This document shows, piece by piece, positions 9,712-18,276 of a stretch of DNA of 64,000 bases. The DNA is taken from the NCBI RefSeq assembly GCF_028867935.1, contig NZ_JAPQNS010000001.1, forward strand, positions 1,550,001-1,614,000. Direction: 5' to 3'. The DNA is from Flavobacterium sp. SUN052. GTDB taxonomy: Bacteria; Bacteroidota; Bacteroidia; Flavobacteriales; Flavobacteriaceae. Position 1 is the first letter of the stretch, and every line of letters starts with the position of its first letter. The position numbers and the translations under genes were made by a program. Under the pieces are notes generated by a model, which was given only the letters and a program-made list of their open reading frames with translations, searched no databases and was not told the origin of the DNA.

Positions 9712-10363
9712 GGATAGTACGAAGGGCCAATACGTTAGCTGTTACATCGAAAATGGACCGAATCGGGATGGTAAAACCTTTGATGACGTGACTGGTGATG
9801 CTGTCCTTTATACCAAACGTATTCATCAGTGCGTATTCCTCGGTATCAGCATCAATATTGTATTGCTCAACTGTTTTGCGTTTGGGGTCGATAATCCAGT
9901 ATTCGGCTATCCGGTGAGCTGCATAATCGGCAAATTTAATTTCCCGGTCGTATTTCTCCGTGCTTTTGGAAAGTACTTCAACCACAAAGTCGGGGGCGGA
10001 GTAATAGAGCATTTCATCATGAATTTGGGCCGCTTTCTCTGTGGCCCAAAAACTGATGTCAGGCTCGTAGCTGTTACGGGTTAACTCGACAAGAGCTTTT
10101 TCAGCGCGAACAATACCCAATTGACGGTCATCCACGTAGACCCGAAGCAGAGTTGCCAGCATTAGCATAGCTGAGTTGTGCCGATCCAGGGCGGGCGAAT
10201 GAACGATCACCTCACCGTTTATAAACTCAGCTTTTTTGTCTTCGTCCAGCCATTCGTAAAACTGCTGCCGTTTCCGATGTTCATCGTTCAGAATGGCCTG
10301 CGCCTGCTGAATAATAAGTGGAGCCTGGGGTGTATCTAAGAGTTGAAACAGTAATTCAGACAT
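9695..10363 (-). CDS. Uma2-family putative restriction-endonuclease-fold protein
   Basis: About 222 residues with the Uma2 (DUF820) pattern: FYEWLDEDKKAEFINGEVIVHSPA, then a PD-(D/E)xK-like core visible as YEPDISFW, DFVVEVLSKSTEKYDREIKFADYAAHRIAEYWIID. These proteins are abundant in Cytophagales and cyanobacteria and are thought to be nuclease-fold proteins of unknown role; many have been noted near mobile DNA. The ATG at 10363 gives the usual family N-terminus; an upstream in-frame ATG at 10402 lies closer to the long palindrome and is less likely. Its end overlaps comB on the opposite strand. Confidence 0.85.
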   Translation of the reverse strand: MSELLFQLLDTPQAPLIIQQAQAILNDEHRKRQQFYEWLDEDKKAEFINGEVIVHSPALDRHNSAMLMLATLLRVYVDDRQLGIVRAEKALVELTRNSYEPDISFWATEKAAQIHDEMLYYSAPDFVVEVLSKSTEKYDREIKFADYAAHRIAEYWIIDPKRKTVEQYNIDADTEEYALMNTFGIKDSITSHVIKGFTIPIRSIFDVTANVLALRTILTAPC

Positions 10364-10407
10364 TGCTACGGAGTCGTTTATCAAAGATACCGATAAATGC
10401 ATACAAC

Positions 10408-10449
10408 AGCAAGAAGCCCAAATCCAGTACTGGATTTGGGCTTCTTGCT
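10408..10449 (-). terminator. 42-bp perfect palindrome, probable bidirectional terminator
   Basis: Positions 10408-10428 and 10429-10449 are exact reverse complements (arms of 21 bp, no spacer), with AGCAAGAAGCCCAAATCCAGT as the left arm and ending in GGGCTTCTT. It lies 18 bp after the acyl carrier protein stop and before the Uma2-like gene, both on the minus strand. A long stem with pyrimidine-rich ends suits a terminator, though there is no long T-run and the central few bases must form the loop. Confidence 0.7.
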
Positions 10450-10467
10450 AATCGGATTAGAGCAAAA

Positions 10468-10707
10468 TCAAGCCGGTACAGCTACTTGTTGCTCATTCTC
10501 CAAATAATCAACTACGCCACTAAATGTTGTTAGTTTAGAATAATCTTCGTCGGGAATTCGGATACCGAATTCCTGCTCCAATTGCATAATGAGGTCAACT
10601 GTATCTAAGCTATCGAGGCCAAGATCGCGTGTGAAGTGAACAGTATCGGTGATGGCTGTGCGTTGTATGCCGAAATTACCCAATATCTCAATAATCTTTT
10701 CTTTCAT
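10468..10707 (-). CDS. Acyl carrier protein
   Basis: 79 residues with the ACP helix pattern and the phosphopantetheine site in DLGLDSLDTVDLIM, the Ser being residue 33. The C-terminal half (FGIRIPDEDYSKLTTFSGVVDYLE) is typical of fatty-acid-type ACPs. The ATG at 10707 gives MKEKIIEILGNFG, the usual start; the frame upstream is not ACP-like. The neighbours are not fatty acid synthesis genes, so this may be an accessory ACP; the housekeeping acpP-fabF pair normally lies elsewhere in Bacteroidota. The Ala/Val tail (QQVAVPA) is a little longer than usual. Confidence 0.9.
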   Translation of the reverse strand: MKEKIIEILGNFGIQRTAITDTVHFTRDLGLDSLDTVDLIMQLEQEFGIRIPDEDYSKLTTFSGVVDYLENEQQVAVPA

Positions 10708-10895
10708 GACTGTAATCAGGTTATTGTAATTTGTTGAGGGGCTACTTACGTAAGTAACTGCCTGACAACTCACTTTGTTGTTTCGAATTATGAATTTTTA
10801 AGAAGCGGGACAGGCACTATTTGATGATTGGCACCTAAATGCGGATGAATGGTTATAGCACTCATTAGCTCCAAATCATAATTGTCTGTCAGCCA

Positions 10896-12215
10896 CTAAT
10901 TTCCTAACTTCTCACCAGTCAAACGCTTTAATTCTAACTGATTCAGCAATAATTGATACTGAAACGACAATTGTGATAGACGAGCCTCTTCAACCCCTGT
11001 TTCTGCTGCCTGCAATTCGACTGGGGTGATGACACCATTTCGGAGCCGTGTCCGGGCAATTGCCAATGCTTTTTCAGCCTGCAAAACTGATACAGTCAGG
11101 TTTTGAAGACGAGCCTGATTTGCTCTCACATCAGCCAGAGTTTGTTCGATCCCTTGGCGAAGCTGGGCATTCGCATTATCGACAGCAAAGCGGCTAGCAT
11201 TCAGATTGATCTGTGCGGCCTGATTTTGCAATTGATAGCGTTTCCCTGAATAAATCGGTACCGATAACGACACACCAGCCGCCTGGTTGAACAAGGGCTT
11301 ATTGATATCAGGAAGGTAGCCATTTCGAAAACCCGCCGAGCCTGAAAAAGCCAGGTTTGGCTTACCAGCTAACTCATTTATCCGAATCTCAGACAGAGAT
11401 TGGTTTACCCGATCCTGAGCTACCACCAACTCCCGATTCCCCGCACTGGCGGCCTGGTTCAGTGCTTCAGCCTGGTCGGCAGCAGGAGCTGCCCCAAAGC
11501 TGTCGAACCGAAGGGCCCCTTCTCCAATTGCTTGAGCACTCACTGGCAAACCAGTCAGGTAGGTTAGCAACACCCGTTGGCGGTCCAGTTGATTTTGAAT
11601 ATCTATTTTACGGTTCTTCGCCGTTTCAAACCGTACGCGCTGGGTCAGCACGTCGAACTCAAGTGCATCGCCGTTACGAAGTCTGTTCGTAATAATCTGG
11701 ATGTTTTCATTTGCCGTTCTGATCACCGAATCCTGCACAATCAGACTACGCTGTAAAAAGCCAACACCATAATAAGCAGCCGCCACCTGGTAGGCCAAAT
11801 TAAAACGGGTCAGTTCGAGGTTGTCTTTCGCTGTTTGCACATCACCTTTGGAACGATCTACATTCGCTTTGGTGCGTCCCCAGTCGTAGATCGGAGCCAC
11901 TACACTTAGGTTGGCATTGACGTTGTGATTCGGCTGAAACTGCACAGCAACGTCGCGACCGTTCAACGGAAACGTGGTTTTGGCAACGGGATTAAGGTAT
12001 TGGTACGAAGCGTTCCCCGTTACCACGGGCTGCAAACCGGTGCGGGCCACCTCTGTTCTGACTTCGCCCGCCTGAATAAGTGCCTGTTGTTCTTTCAGAC
12101 GCGGAAAATTTGCGTTAGCCTGCTGAATCAACACCTGCAAATCGTTGGGAAGCGGTTGTTGGGCCAGCGTAGGCAGCGCTATTAGCAAAAAAATAAATAC
12201 GTTAATTGACTTCAT
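10896..12215 (-). CDS. TolC-family outer-membrane efflux channel
   Basis: A 439-residue protein with a signal peptide (MKSINVFIFLLIALPTLAQQ) and two outer-membrane-efflux repeats made of long helices and short beta hairpins (for example NANLSVVAPIYDWGRTKANVDRSKGDVQTAKDNLE and GVSLSVPIYSGKRYQLQNQAAQINLNASR). It provides the outer-membrane duct for the EmrAB-like pump encoded just upstream: the gap to emrB is 2 bp. Last gene of the three-gene operon. Substrate unknown. Confidence 0.93.
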   Translation of the reverse strand: MKSINVFIFLLIALPTLAQQPLPNDLQVLIQQANANFPRLKEQQALIQAGEVRTEVARTGLQPVVTGNASYQYLNPVAKTTFPLNGRDVAVQFQPNHNVNANLSVVAPIYDWGRTKANVDRSKGDVQTAKDNLELTRFNLAYQVAAAYYGVGFLQRSLIVQDSVIRTANENIQIITNRLRNGDALEFDVLTQRVRFETAKNRKIDIQNQLDRQRVLLTYLTGLPVSAQAIGEGALRFDSFGAAPAADQAEALNQAASAGNRELVVAQDRVNQSLSEIRINELAGKPNLAFSGSAGFRNGYLPDINKPLFNQAAGVSLSVPIYSGKRYQLQNQAAQINLNASRFAVDNANAQLRQGIEQTLADVRANQARLQNLTVSVLQAEKALAIARTRLRNGVITPVELQAAETGVEEARLSQLSFQYQLLLNQLELKRLTGEKLGN

Positions 12216-12217
12216 GG

Positions 12218-13798
12218 TTAGTGTGCGGCATCGGCCACGGCTTTAGCGGTAGCTGCATCCATTTTTTTACGTTTTAACAAAAACAACAAGGGAAACGAGA
12301 TGACGAAAAAGAGACCCGCCAACCGGAACGTATCCAGATACGACACCATCAGCGCCTGTCGCTGAATAATCAGATCCATGTTTCGGATCGCGGCTGTACC
12401 TGCATCAAAAGCATTCATGCCTCTTCCAACTAAAGCTTGCGTCATGGCATTGAGCCGCTCGGCCCAGAGTGGGTTATCGGGCGAGATATTCGTGACCAAA
12501 TCGCCCCGGTGTATCGCTGTACGTTGCATAACGTAGGTATTCGTTATTGCCACGCCAAACGCTCCGCCCAACTGCCGCATCATGTTCACAATAGCGATAC
12601 CAGTGGGTAATTGCCGGGGCTCCAGCGTCGAAACAGACTGATTAATGAGGGGGACATTTACCAAAGCCAGCCCAATACCTCGAATGACCAGAGCAAAAAT
12701 GAAATCGCCATTCGAGGCATCCATATTATAGGTGGACATGATAAAGCAAAATGAGGCAAACGCTATGTAGCCAAATACAACAATTAGCCTCGGCGAAACT
12801 CCTTTCGACAATAACCGGCCCGAGATAGCAAACATGGGCAATGTCATAAGCCCGCCCGGAATCAGCAGTAAGCCCGTTTGAGTGGCCGTAAGACCCACAA
12901 TCCGCTGGGCAAATAAAGGGTACAATAACACGGAAGTGAAAAGACCGTAACCCACGACCACTATCAAGAGGGCTCCAATGGTAAGGTTTCGGTTTTTCAG
13001 AACCCGTAAATCCACCAGCGGGTCGCGGGTGCCGCGCAACTCCCACCAGGCAAACAGCGGAATCGCTACCGCAGCCGCTACCGTCAGGTATTGAATCGCC
13101 GAGCTGTCGAACCAGTCGTCGGCTTCGCCCCGTTCCAGTACGTATTGTAAAGCGCCGACCCCAACGGCCAACAATAAAATACCAAACGTGTCAATGCTGA
13201 TTTTGCTCCGGTCGATGTTAAGCTCTTCGGCTTTCTTGTCGATAAATGTCAAACTCAGAAACGTCGCCAGTAAACCGATCGGTACGTTGATGTAAAACAT
13301 CCAGCTCCAATGGTAATTGTCGATGATATAGCCGCCAAGGGTTGGCCCGAGCGTTGGCCCAAGCACAATACCCATACCAAACAGGGCCGAAGCAGTCGCT
13401 CGCTGCGAAGGCGGAAAAGCATCATACATCAAGCCTTGCGAAGTCGAGAGCAACGCCCCACCACCCACACCTTGCAGGAACCGGAAAAAGACCAATACCC
13501 AGAGGTTATCCGCCATACCGCAACCCCACGAGGCAATTGTGAACAGGATAATGGAGCCGACATAATAGTTTTTACGGCCAAAATACCGCTGTAAAAAACT
13601 CGTCATCGGAATCACGATCACGTTGGCAATGGCGTAAGCCGTTACCACCCACGACACATCTTCGATGGTTACGCCGAGGTTACCCGCAATATCGGTTAGA
13701 CCAACGTTGACAATCGAAATATCGATGAGCTCAATAATGGCCGCCGTAATCGCCGTGATCACTACGATCCACTGGCGAAAGCCGATTTTTTGTTCCAT
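12218..13798 (-). CDS. emrB: DHA2-family multidrug efflux transporter (EmrB-like, MFS)
   Basis: A 526-residue inner-membrane protein with about 14 predicted membrane helices. MFS motifs are visible: DISIVNVGLTDIAGNLG in helix 1, SFLQRYFGRKNYYVGSI in the loop 2-3, and GIVLGPTLGPTLGGYIIDNYHWSWMFYINVPIG, the motif C and following signature of DHA2 drug:H+ antiporters. It pumps hydrophobic compounds across the inner membrane in exchange for protons, with EmrA and TolC forming a tripartite exporter. Gaps to its neighbours are 2 and 4 bp. Predicted to be repressed by the divergent MarR protein. Confidence 0.94.
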   Translation of the reverse strand: MEQKIGFRQWIVVITAITAAIIELIDISIVNVGLTDIAGNLGVTIEDVSWVVTAYAIANVIVIPMTSFLQRYFGRKNYYVGSIILFTIASWGCGMADNLWVLVFFRFLQGVGGGALLSTSQGLMYDAFPPSQRATASALFGMGIVLGPTLGPTLGGYIIDNYHWSWMFYINVPIGLLATFLSLTFIDKKAEELNIDRSKISIDTFGILLLAVGVGALQYVLERGEADDWFDSSAIQYLTVAAAVAIPLFAWWELRGTRDPLVDLRVLKNRNLTIGALLIVVVGYGLFTSVLLYPLFAQRIVGLTATQTGLLLIPGGLMTLPMFAISGRLLSKGVSPRLIVVFGYIAFASFCFIMSTYNMDASNGDFIFALVIRGIGLALVNVPLINQSVSTLEPRQLPTGIAIVNMMRQLGGAFGVAITNTYVMQRTAIHRGDLVTNISPDNPLWAERLNAMTQALVGRGMNAFDAGTAAIRNMDLIIQRQALMVSYLDTFRLAGLFFVISFPLLFLLKRKKMDAATAKAVADAAH

Positions 13799-13802
13799 GC
13801 GT

Positions 13803-14891
13803 CTAGTTGGCTACCCGTACAGCTACGTCGGTGCTCAGGCCAGCCCGTAGTTGATCCCGATACTGACCTGGGTTCAGGATTTCAATTTTCACAGGTACCC
13901 GTTGGGTAATTTTTACAAAGTTTCCCGACGCATTATCAGCGGGCAGCAGGGCAAACCGGGCGCCGGTCGCTTCTGAAAGCGATCCAATACGCCCCTTCAC
14001 ATTGAGGTTCGGATAAGCATCAATTTTGATGTCAACTTCCTGACCCACCTTCATTTTTTCTAATTGTGTTTCTTTAAAGTTTGCCACTACCCAGAATGTC
14101 GAGTCGGCCACAATAGTCATCAGGTTTTGGCCGGGTTGCACATATTGCCCAACCACAACACTCTTCCGGCCAATTTTACCCGTAATGGGCGCTGTCAATC
14201 GGGCATAACTAAGCCGTAGCTTGGCATTATCGATAGCCGTCTGCTTTAACTTCAGCACAGCCTCCACTTTCTGAATATTGGCTTGTGCTCGCGCAATGGC
14301 TGCCTGAGCCACGCCTTGCCCCGTGCGGGCCAACCCAATCTGCTCTTCACTGGCTCCGTACTGGCTGGCCTGCACCTCGGCGTTGTTCCGCGAATCTTCC
14401 AACTGCTTGCGAGTCAGCGATTGATCGTTGTATAAGTTTTGGTCACGTTGTAGATCCTGTTTGGCTTTGTCGCGCCGGAGTGCCTGCACACCAGCATTCG
14501 ATTGTACCACTTTCAGGTTCTGAGCCACATTACGGGCATTTGCCTGCGCATTTTGAAGATCTGCGCGGGCCGTTTGTAAATCAGCCAAGGTCTGTTGATA
14601 ATCGGCTTCGGCCTGTTGCAGGGCTAAATCATACTCTTGTGGGTCAATCACTAACAGCGGTTGTCCCCGTTGAACGTTGGCATAATCGCTCACATCGACA
14701 GATTGTACATAACCAGCCACCCGTGCCAGCACCGGAGCCGAATTGGTTTCGATTTGGGCGTTGTCAGTTGTTTCGTATTGTTGATTATACCGGTAGGCGT
14801 TGAAGCCGTAAAAACCTGCCGTTGCCGCCACGATCAAACCGATCACAGGCGCAATAAATTTTTTGGGAGAATTAGATGAATCGGTTGCCAT
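13803..14891 (-). CDS. emrA: HlyD/EmrA-family membrane fusion protein
   Basis: A 362-residue periplasmic adaptor. One N-terminal membrane helix (FIAPVIGLIVAATAGFYGFNAY, about residues 12-33) is followed by the lipoyl half-motif VLARVAGYVQSVDVSDYANVQRGQPLLVIDPQ, a long coiled-coil hairpin (about 85-200, Gln/Ala rich), the second lipoyl half APITGKIGRKSVVVGQYVQPGQNLM, and a beta-barrel domain. It bridges EmrB and the TolC-like channel. First gene of the efflux operon; its start is about 70 nt downstream of the -7 box and two operator boxes. Confidence 0.94.
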   Translation of the reverse strand: MATDSSNSPKKFIAPVIGLIVAATAGFYGFNAYRYNQQYETTDNAQIETNSAPVLARVAGYVQSVDVSDYANVQRGQPLLVIDPQEYDLALQQAEADYQQTLADLQTARADLQNAQANARNVAQNLKVVQSNAGVQALRRDKAKQDLQRDQNLYNDQSLTRKQLEDSRNNAEVQASQYGASEEQIGLARTGQGVAQAAIARAQANIQKVEAVLKLKQTAIDNAKLRLSYARLTAPITGKIGRKSVVVGQYVQPGQNLMTIVADSTFWVVANFKETQLEKMKVGQEVDIKIDAYPNLNVKGRIGSLSEATGARFALLPADNASGNFVKITQRVPVKIEILNPGQYRDQLRAGLSTDVAVRVAN

Positions 14892-14940
14892 ATTTAATCG
14901 TACTGCCCTGACTGGGAAGAGACTTAACGAACTGGGAAAT

Positions 14941-14957
14941 AGTCAATTTAGTTTACT
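14941..14957. promoter_or_regulatory. Predicted MarR operator box 1 (emrA side)
   Basis: AGTCAA-TTTAG-TTTACT, an imperfect 6-5-6 palindrome (one mismatch) of the same design as box 2, 49 bp away. It lies just downstream of the emr -7 box, where a bound repressor would block transcription start. Confidence 0.6.
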
Positions 14958-14963
14958 ATAAGC

Positions 14964-14995
14964 CAAAGGTAAACCATCTTGAACACGAAAGTCAA
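14964..14995 (-). promoter_or_regulatory. Predicted promoter of the emrA-emrB-tolC operon
   Basis: On the minus strand, TTG (14993-14995), a 21-nt spacer and TACCTTTG (14964-14971) match the Bacteroidota consensus. Operator box 2 covers the TTG and box 1 covers the start region. Confidence 0.7.
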
Positions 14996-15006
14996 GTAAG
15001 TTGACT
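14990..15006. promoter_or_regulatory. Predicted MarR operator box 2 (marR side)
   Basis: AGTCAA-GTAAG-TTGACT, a perfect 6-5-6 palindrome. It overlaps the -33 box of the emr promoter and touches TACATTTG (15006-15013), the probable -7 box of the marR gene, so one repressor could control both directions. Confidence 0.68.
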
Positions 15007-15059
15007 ACATTTGTGCAGAAAAATTTAACGATATGCTGTAAAACGGCTATCTTTAATTT

Positions 15060-15557
15060 ATGACCCCGGAAATAGATAAATTAATCTTTGATTTTGACCG
15101 TTTTGACGAGATTAGAAGACGGTCTTTGGGCCGTTTATCGTGGCGCTTAAAGCGGTACGTACATACATTTATTGAACCCCGTATCCAGGCGCGGGGCTTT
15201 GCCGATTTTAAAGTGAGTTACCTCGCCTTGCTGGCAAACATTGAAGAGAAGGGCATTACTAACAACGAACTGGCGAAGAAAGCCTGCGTGACCAAGCAGA
15301 TGATGAGCAAAACAGTTAGTTTGCTCGAACAGCAGGGTTATATCTATCTGGAAAAGAATGCAAACGATTCACGCTCAAGTGTAATTTTCTTAAACGAGCG
15401 GGGCAAAGCCTTGTTCATAGCCTTGCACGAGTGCATTTCTCAGATGCACGAGCAATTCAGTGCCATCCTTGGTCAAGATCGATTTGAGCAACTGGTTGAT
15501 TCCTGGGTGATTCTGATGGACACTTTAGACCAGGAATCTCCGCAATGTTCAGAGTAG
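15060..15557 (+). CDS. MarR-family transcriptional regulator
   Basis: A 165-residue winged-helix protein. The recognition region is visible near residues 60-105 (ITNNELAKKACVTKQMMSKTVSLLEQQGYIYLEKNANDSRSSVIFLNERGKALF), including the D-x-R wing motif. MarR dimers repress efflux or detoxification genes and release DNA on binding small aromatic ligands. It is divergent from the emrA operon and the gap holds two 17-bp palindromes, so control of that operon and of itself is a strong inference. Its last codons overlap the convergent response regulator gene by 9 bp. Confidence 0.93.
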   Translation: MTPEIDKLIFDFDRFDEIRRRSLGRLSWRLKRYVHTFIEPRIQARGFADFKVSYLALLANIEEKGITNNELAKKACVTKQMMSKTVSLLEQQGYIYLEKNANDSRSSVIFLNERGKALFIALHECISQMHEQFSAILGQDRFEQLVDSWVILMDTLDQESPQCSE

Positions 15558-16196
15558 AATGATTCCCTGCCGAAGCGCTTCCATCACCATGCCGACGCGG
15601 CTTTTGACGCGAAATTTATGGAAGAGTGATTCTCGATACCCATCAACAGTGCGCACACTTACGCACATTATATCGGCGATTTCGGCGTAGGTGAGGTCGC
15701 TACAGGCAAGCTTCAGAAACTGCAATTCACGATCATTAAGTTGTGTGGTAGCCGGGTTGACCGTAATCTTTGCCTCCTGAATGGACTGAAGCAAATGGCG
15801 GGTCAGAAACTCCGAATAATAAAACCCTTTGGTTCGGATATCGTCCAGCGCTTGCCGCAGCTCCGAAGGCCGACTTCCTTTAAGCAGATACCCCCGAACG
15901 CCGTATCGAATCATCCGCGCGACGTGTTCGTCGCGGTCCATCATCGAAAGGGTTAGTATTTTGAGGTCAGGATGGTGTTGTTGAAGATAGGCGGCCGTCT
16001 CAAACCCATCCATTTCGGGCATGTGGATGTCGAGGAGTAAAATGTCCGGGATACCCTGGGTAGGGAAGCGCTCGATCAGATCGCGGCCATTTTCGGCTAC
16101 ATAGAGAACATCATATCCGTCAAATTTCTGAATGAGATCCGATAAAGCCTGGGCCAATAACTGATGATCGTCGGCAATAGCAATGGTAGTAGACAT
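15549..16196 (-). CDS. NarL/FixJ-family response regulator
   Basis: 215 residues: an N-terminal receiver domain (acidic pocket ADDHQ, phospho-acceptor Asp56 in LLLDIHMP, Lys in GYLLKGSRP) and a C-terminal LuxR-type helix-turn-helix (LTYAEIADIMCVSVRTVDGYRESLFHKF). Phosphorylation by the HisKA_3 kinase encoded upstream is expected. The ATG at 16196 is preferred over a TTG three codons earlier. It is the last gene of a minus-strand group of four, 87 bp after the kinase. Targets are unknown. Confidence 0.95.
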   Translation of the reverse strand: MSTTIAIADDHQLLAQALSDLIQKFDGYDVLYVAENGRDLIERFPTQGIPDILLLDIHMPEMDGFETAAYLQQHHPDLKILTLSMMDRDEHVARMIRYGVRGYLLKGSRPSELRQALDDIRTKGFYYSEFLTRHLLQSIQEAKITVNPATTQLNDRELQFLKLACSDLTYAEIADIMCVSVRTVDGYRESLFHKFRVKSRVGMVMEALRQGIILL

Positions 16197-16283
16197 AGCA
16201 AGCAAGCCGGAGGAAGTAAGAATAGGAAAGGTAGCCTATCAAGCTCATCAAATCAATAGGGAGCAGAAATTAATCCAATTAAA

Positions 16284-17084
16284 TTAAGCAGACGGCAACG
16301 TAATTGTAACAACGCATCCTTTGCCGGGCTGGCTCTCAATTGTACAGATTCCTCCGAGCAAATTAGCCCGTCGGCGTAGGTTATTTAAGCCCTGACCTGA
16401 CCCGTCCTTTTGAGGTTCCGATCCTGAATTCATCGAAAACCCTTTTCCATCATCGGTAATGCGGAGTATAAACTGACTAGGCTGATAATCGGCACTAACG
16501 AGAATCGTTTTGGCGCGGGCATGTTTCAGGGTGTTACTAATTGATTCCTGCACCATACGGAACAGTACGATTTCGACCTGTTGATCGAACCGACGGGGTT
16601 GACCGGTGCTGGTGAGTTGTGTCTGGTAGCGGCCCGTCCGCCGGATACGATCTAGTTCAAGGGCAATGCTATCAAACAAGCCCAATTCGGAAACAGCATC
16701 AGTATTAAGCGTTTTGGAAATGGCCCGCAAATCAGAGAGTACCTTCTCTACCAAGGTAGACGTTTGCTGTACTGTTGAATGATGGGGAGTTTGATCCAGA
16801 TCTTCGTCGAGGATATTAAGCTGAAGCATTGCCACCGACAGCAATTGGCCAATATTGTCGTGAAGTTCGCCCGCTACGTGCCGGAGGGTTTGATTCTGAG
16901 TTTCGACCTGAGCGGTGAGAATTTCGCGCTGGTAGGTTTCGTGCAAGGCCTGTTTTTCAGCGCGAAACTGAGCTTGTCGGCGTTGGAACACAAAGGAAAA
17001 TGTAACCAGAAATAGCACCAGTAACACTAGTACAACACTAATGGAAATGAGGGACAGAAATACTTCGTTGACACCTTCATTCAT
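16284..17084 (-). CDS. Membrane-anchored HisKA_3 sensor histidine kinase
   Basis: 266 residues: one N-terminal membrane helix (about 9-33), a short coiled coil, the HisKA_3 dimerisation/phospho-acceptor segment with His75 (AGELHDNIGQLL), and an ATPase domain with the N box (VQESISNTLKHA) and G boxes (DDGKGFSMNSG and GQGLNNLRRRA). There is essentially no extracellular domain, so the signal is likely passed by a partner. The immediately upstream membrane protein overlaps it by 8 bp and is a candidate. It should phosphorylate the response regulator downstream. Confidence 0.93.
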   Translation of the reverse strand: MNEGVNEVFLSLISISVVLVLLVLFLVTFSFVFQRRQAQFRAEKQALHETYQREILTAQVETQNQTLRHVAGELHDNIGQLLSVAMLQLNILDEDLDQTPHHSTVQQTSTLVEKVLSDLRAISKTLNTDAVSELGLFDSIALELDRIRRTGRYQTQLTSTGQPRRFDQQVEIVLFRMVQESISNTLKHARAKTILVSADYQPSQFILRITDDGKGFSMNSGSEPQKDGSGQGLNNLRRRANLLGGICTIESQPGKGCVVTITLPSA

Positions 17085-17733
17085 AATTTTGGGCGATACT
17101 CCGTTGTTTCGACTGGAATGCTACAACAAAAAGTGCGTACAATTGCCATTCAGCAACTGATCTTATCTGATCAAACAATTTGGCATACGTGGTTGCATGA
17201 TTACTGCTAACGTAATTGAATGTGCCAAGGCTAACGGCCGATAGCACTACCAACAGCAGCCAGCCAATACTGATCCAGAACAACGGATACTCGCCAAAGG
17301 GATGAATAGGGGGCTGGTTAATTAGCTCACGAAGGTAAAGTAGTATAATCATCACACTAATAACAGCGACACCATTTTGGAGAGCACTGGGGAACACATT
17401 AGTTAGCTGATGACGGTAGATTAGTAGGCTACTTATACCCCCTATTAGCACGAGTACTATTAAAATACTGATAAACGTCCGATATTTTTTCAACTCAAAA
17501 CTATAGACGATCAGGAAAACAACGCACTGTATTGGAGTAACAATATTATAAATAATAAGATTAGACTTGTAAATATGCCCGACCCAGTACGCCAGAATTT
17601 CTTTCACAAAAAGTAGCATTAGTAAAAATAGCAACCAGCGACTACTATCGGTCAGGCGTTTATATCGAATGGCCCCGGCAGTTGTTGCCGAGGCCATGAT
17701 TATATAACTAATAACGTACGAGAATACGGCCAT
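17077..17733 (-). CDS. Integral membrane protein, about seven helices, unknown function
   Basis: 218 residues, very hydrophobic, with about six or seven membrane helices and short loops (for example WLLFLLMLLFVKEILAYWVGH, IVTPIQCVVFLIVYSFEL, FISILIVLVLIGGISSLLIY, LFWISIGWLLLVVLSAVSLGTF). I do not recognise a named domain. Its stop overlaps the start of the histidine kinase by 8 bp, indicating translational coupling, so it may act as the sensory or ligand-binding partner of that kinase, which has no sensor domain of its own. That role is inference from gene order only. Confidence 0.75.
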   Translation of the reverse strand: MAVFSYVISYIIMASATTAGAIRYKRLTDSSRWLLFLLMLLFVKEILAYWVGHIYKSNLIIYNIVTPIQCVVFLIVYSFELKKYRTFISILIVLVLIGGISSLLIYRHQLTNVFPSALQNGVAVISVMIILLYLRELINQPPIHPFGEYPLFWISIGWLLLVVLSAVSLGTFNYVSSNHATTYAKLFDQIRSVAEWQLYALFVVAFQSKQRSIAQNYE

Positions 17734-17748
17734 AGAACGGTTTACACG

Positions 17749-18276
17749 CTAATCAAGATCTTCGGGGCAGGGTGGTTGCGGACAGGGACCAAATTCATCA
17801 ACGATGTCCTGGCCTTTACTATCAGTGTCAACGAGCCGTTTACCATTCTTATCAACAACTGCCATCATCAACCGAATAGTTTTACCGGTTTTACCCATAG
17901 AAATTTCAAGAAAATCGGTTTCAACGGTCACCCGTTTAAGCAATTGGCTAACCAGGCTGGTACTGACATACAAATTTGGCAAATTCTTAAGTGCGCCAGC
18001 CCGAAAAATACTCCCTGCCCATTCTTTAAACTCTTTGCGAAGGGGTTGAGCCTCTGCGCGCGACATAAATTTACCCTTAACGTCACCGCTTTGCACAGTT
18101 CCAAACTCAATAGATTCGGCTTCGGCCAACAACTGCAAGTTTACAATACCAGTTTGAAGGTCTGCAAGCGTCTGTTCAGACACAGAACCTCCTACGTTTG
18201 GCCCAGTGAGAGCCTGCTCAATTTGCTGAAGGGTAGCAATAAGATTACCTACCTCCTTAGATGTAGTGGTGGACAT
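17749..18276 (-). CDS. Soluble protein of unknown function upstream of a two-component system
   Basis: 175 residues, no signal peptide and no membrane segment. The N-terminal half looks helical (VGNLIATLQQIEQALTG and LADLQTGIVNLQLLAEAES); the C-terminal half has short strands (VETDFLEISMGKTGKTIRLMMAVVDKNG) and ends in a Pro/Cys-containing tail, CPQPPCPEDLD. No family recognised. It is the first gene of a compact group with a membrane protein (15-bp gap), a histidine kinase and a response regulator, so it probably takes part in the same signalling unit. Confidence 0.7.
   Translation of the reverse strand: MSTTTSKEVGNLIATLQQIEQALTGPNVGGSVSEQTLADLQTGIVNLQLLAEAESIEFGTVQSGDVKGKFMSRAEAQPLRKEFKEWAGSIFRAGALKNLPNLYVSTSLVSQLLKRVTVETDFLEISMGKTGKTIRLMMAVVDKNGKRLVDTDSKGQDIVDEFGPCPQPPCPEDLD

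Noticed and set aside
14285..14803. A 172-codon plus-strand frame inside emrA
   Set aside because: Antisense to a clear HlyD-family gene; Pro/Arg/His-rich composition typical of a shadow frame.
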